A stretch of DNA of 7,317 bases from Aquamicrobium sp. (GTDB lineage: Bacteria > Pseudomonadota > Alphaproteobacteria > Rhizobiales > Rhizobiaceae): assembly GCA_014860725.1 (NCBI GenBank), contig JACZJD010000813.1, forward strand, positions 1-7,317, written 5' to 3'. The notes under the pieces are model-generated. The model was not told the DNA's origin, did not search any database, and worked only from the letters and a program-made list of their open reading frames with translations. This document shows positions 5,258 to 7,317 of the stretch, piece after piece (positions within the stretch are counted from its first letter, which is position 1; the number at the start of each line of letters is the position of its first letter). Position numbers and translations under genes: made by a program.

Positions 5258-7317
5258 TCAAGCCAACGTCCGCTCCACGATGTCGCGCAGGTCGCTCGAC
5301 AGGTCGGCCGGGGCGGCGAGCATGAGGAGCGCCTCGCGCGCGGCGGCCTGACGGGTCGGCTCCAACGACCGCCACGAGCGTAGCGCCGTCGCCAGCCGGG
5401 CTGCAAGCTGCGGGTTGCGCTTCTCGATCTCCAGCACCGTTTCCGCGAAGAAGCGGTAGCCTGCGCCGTCGGGGCGGTGAAAGCCGGTCTGGTTCATGGT
5501 CGAGAAGGTGCCGATCAGCGCCCGCACCCGGTTGGGGTTGGCGAGCGAGAAGCCGCGATGCTTCGTCAGGGCCTCGACCAGCTCGACGGCGCTTTCGCCC
5601 GGCACGGTCGCCTGCGTCTGATACCACTTGTCGAGCACCAGCGGATCGTCGCCGTACGCCTTCTCGAAGGCGGCAAGGGCTGCCACCGTCTCCGGCTCGC
5701 CGGGGAAGCGGTGCGCGAGCACCGTCAGCGCTGCGACCTTGTCGGTCATGTTGCCCGCGTCGCGGAACTGGCGGGCAGCGAGCGCCGCCCCGGCACTACC
5801 GGCGCCGAGACAGGCGAGAAGCACGTTGCGCAGCGCCCGCCGCCCGGCGCTCGCCGCATCGGGGCTGAACGGTCCGGCATCCGCGAGGTCGCGGTAGAGG
5901 CCGGCGAAGAGGTCGCCGTTGCGGGCGGCGATCGCGCCGGTCAGCGCCTCACGCGCGGCGAAGATGGCGTCGGGGTCGATGTCGGAGCCGATCTCGCGGG
6001 CGATGTCGGCTTCGGCCGGCAGCGTCAGCGCGAGCGCGCGATAGGCGGGTTCGAGCGCTTCGTCCGCCGCGATCTCGCCCGCCGCCCGCACCAGCCCGTC
6101 GGCGAATTGCGGCTTCTGCTGCTGCCGCACCGCGCGGAAGCCGGCGATCAGCGCCTCGGTGAAGAGCGTGTTCAACGCCTGCCAGCGCGCCACGAGATCG
6201 CCGTCCTTGCGCGCCAGGAACAGCAGGTCCTCGGGCTTTTGCTCGACGGAAAGGGTGATCGGCGCGGAGAAGCCGCGGTTGAGCGACAGCGCGGGGCGTT
6301 CCGCGATGCCCGTGAACCGCACCGTGTGCTTGCGCTTGCGGACGTGGATGACGCCGTTCTCGACGGTCGCGCCGTCCACCGCCGCCGGCTCGATGTCGCT
6401 TCCGTCCGCGCCGACGAGGCCGAAGGCCAGCGGAATGTGCATCAGCCGCTTGCGGCTTTCCGACGGCGTCGGCGGCACCGACTGCTCGATCTCGAGCGTG
6501 AATTCCTTCGCCGCCGCGTCGTGCGCGGCCGAAATGGCGAGGTTCGGCGTGCCGGCCTGATGATACCAGAGCGCGAACTGGCTGAGGTCGCGGCCGGACA
6601 CCTCCTCGAACGCCCGGACGAAATCCTCGATGGTCGCAGCCTCGCCGTCGTGGCGCGTGAGGTAGAGCCTCAGGCCCTTGCGGAAGTCCTCCGCACCGAG
6701 AATGGTGCGGATCATGCGCACCACCTCCGAGCCCTTCTCGTAGACGGTGGCGGTGTAGAAGTTGTTGATCTCGCGGTAGCGGCGCGGCCGCACCGGATGC
6801 GCGAGCGGCCCCTGGTCCTCGGGGAACTGGTGCGCGCGCAACGTGCGCACCTCGGCGATGCGCTTGACGGCCCGCGAACGCTGGTCGGCGGAGAACTCGT
6901 GGTCGCGGAAGACGGTCAGCCCTTCCTTGAGGCAGAGCTGGAACCAGTCGCGGCAAGTGATTCTGTTGCCTGTCCAATTGTGGAAATATTCGTGGGCGAT
7001 GATCGCCTCGATATTGGCGAAGTCGGCGTCGGTCGCCGTCGCCTCGTCGGCCAGCACGTACTTGTCGTTGAAGATGTTGAGGCCCTTGTTCTCCATCGCC
7101 CCCATGTTGAAGTCGGAGACGGCGACGATGTTGAACACGTCGAGGTCGTATTCGAGGCCGAACACCTCCTCGTCCCAGCGCATCGAGCGTTTGAGCGCGT
7201 CCATGGCGTAGGCCGCGCGCGCCTCCTTGCCGTGCTCGACGTGGATGGCGAGCGCGACCTTGCGCCCCGAGGCGGTGACGAACGCGTCCTCGACCACGGC
7301 GAGGTCGCCCGCCACCA
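5258..7317 (-). CDS. pepN: Aminopeptidase N, M1 family zinc metallopeptidase (5' partial)
   Basis: This cytoplasmic zinc enzyme removes N-terminal residues from peptides in the late steps of protein turnover. The frame is open to the window edge; the GTG at 7315 sits inside the conserved VAGDLAVVED stretch and is not the start. About 685 of the usual 870-880 residues are visible, ending at a TGA (5258-5260). Counting from 7315, the substrate-binding GAMEN motif is at residues 72-76, the zinc site HEYFH at 108-112, and the third ligand Glu at 131 in KEGLTVFRD (HEXXH-X18-E). The catalytic Tyr is at about 192 in TVYEKGSEV. An Ig-like beta domain (about 258-357) and an all-helical C-terminal domain (about 360-685, including NPNRVRALIGTFSTMN) follow. 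This matches E. coli PepN from end to end of the visible part. It lies upstream of the kinase on the same strand, 208 bases away, so some read-through is possible. Confidence 0.97.
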   Translation of the reverse strand, partial: VAGDLAVVEDAFVTASGRKVALAIHVEHGKEARAAYAMDALKRSMRWDEEVFGLEYDLDVFNIVAVSDFNMGAMENKGLNIFNDKYVLADEATATDADFANIEAIIAHEYFHNWTGNRITCRDWFQLCLKEGLTVFRDHEFSADQRSRAVKRIAEVRTLRAHQFPEDQGPLAHPVRPRRYREINNFYTATVYEKGSEVVRMIRTILGAEDFRKGLRLYLTRHDGEAATIEDFVRAFEEVSGRDLSQFALWYHQAGTPNLAISAAHDAAAKEFTLEIEQSVPPTPSESRKRLMHIPLAFGLVGADGSDIEPAAVDGATVENGVIHVRKRKHTVRFTGIAERPALSLNRGFSAPITLSVEQKPEDLLFLARKDGDLVARWQALNTLFTEALIAGFRAVRQQQKPQFADGLVRAAGEIAADEALEPAYRALALTLPAEADIAREIGSDIDPDAIFAAREALTGAIAARNGDLFAGLYRDLADAGPFSPDAASAGRRALRNVLLACLGAGSAGAALAARQFRDAGNMTDKVAALTVLAHRFPGEPETVAALAAFEKAYGDDPLVLDKWYQTQATVPGESAVELVEALTKHRGFSLANPNRVRALIGTFSTMNQTGFHRPDGAGYRFFAETVLEIEKRNPQLAARLATALRSWRSLEPTRQAAAREALLMLAAPADLSSDLRDIVERTLA

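Noticed and set aside
5949..6977. Minus-strand open frame of 342 codons inside pepN in another frame
   Set aside because: pepN is supported by full-length family motifs in its own frame; this product is Arg/Pro/Ala-rich and has no domain.

Overview
This is a GC-rich, densely coding chromosomal window, most likely from an alphaproteobacterium of the order Hyphomicrobiales (Rhizobiales). The evidence is the combination of a rhizobial-type GlnE, a PleC/DivJ (PdhS-family) cell-cycle sensor kinase and a PepN-type aminopeptidase, together with a cluster of GANTC (CcrM-type) sites in front of the kinase. The genus cannot be fixed from the sequence alone.

Layout: bases 1-2715 (+) are most of glnE, cut at its 5' end by the window edge. 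Bases 2728-5049 (-) are a membrane-bound, double-PAS histidine kinase of the PleC/DivJ family, convergent with glnE and separated from it by only 12 bases. Bases 5050-5257 are the only real intergenic space. They hold the kinase ribosome binding site, three GANTC sites within 30 bp, a four-copy 8-bp tandem repeat on a G-quadruplex-like G-rich strand, and a degenerate inverted copy of that repeat that can fold with it into a long hairpin. Bases 5258-7317 (-) are the C-terminal three quarters or so of pepN, cut at its 5' end by the other window edge.

The genes are housekeeping and regulatory: GlnE covalently tunes glutamine synthetase to nitrogen status, the kinase probably acts on the DivK branch of the CtrA cell-cycle network, and PepN trims peptides in the cytoplasm. 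There is no sign of a phage, transposase, CRISPR array, RNA gene or new multi-gene system. The part most worth a second look is the 208-bp pepN-kinase intergenic region.
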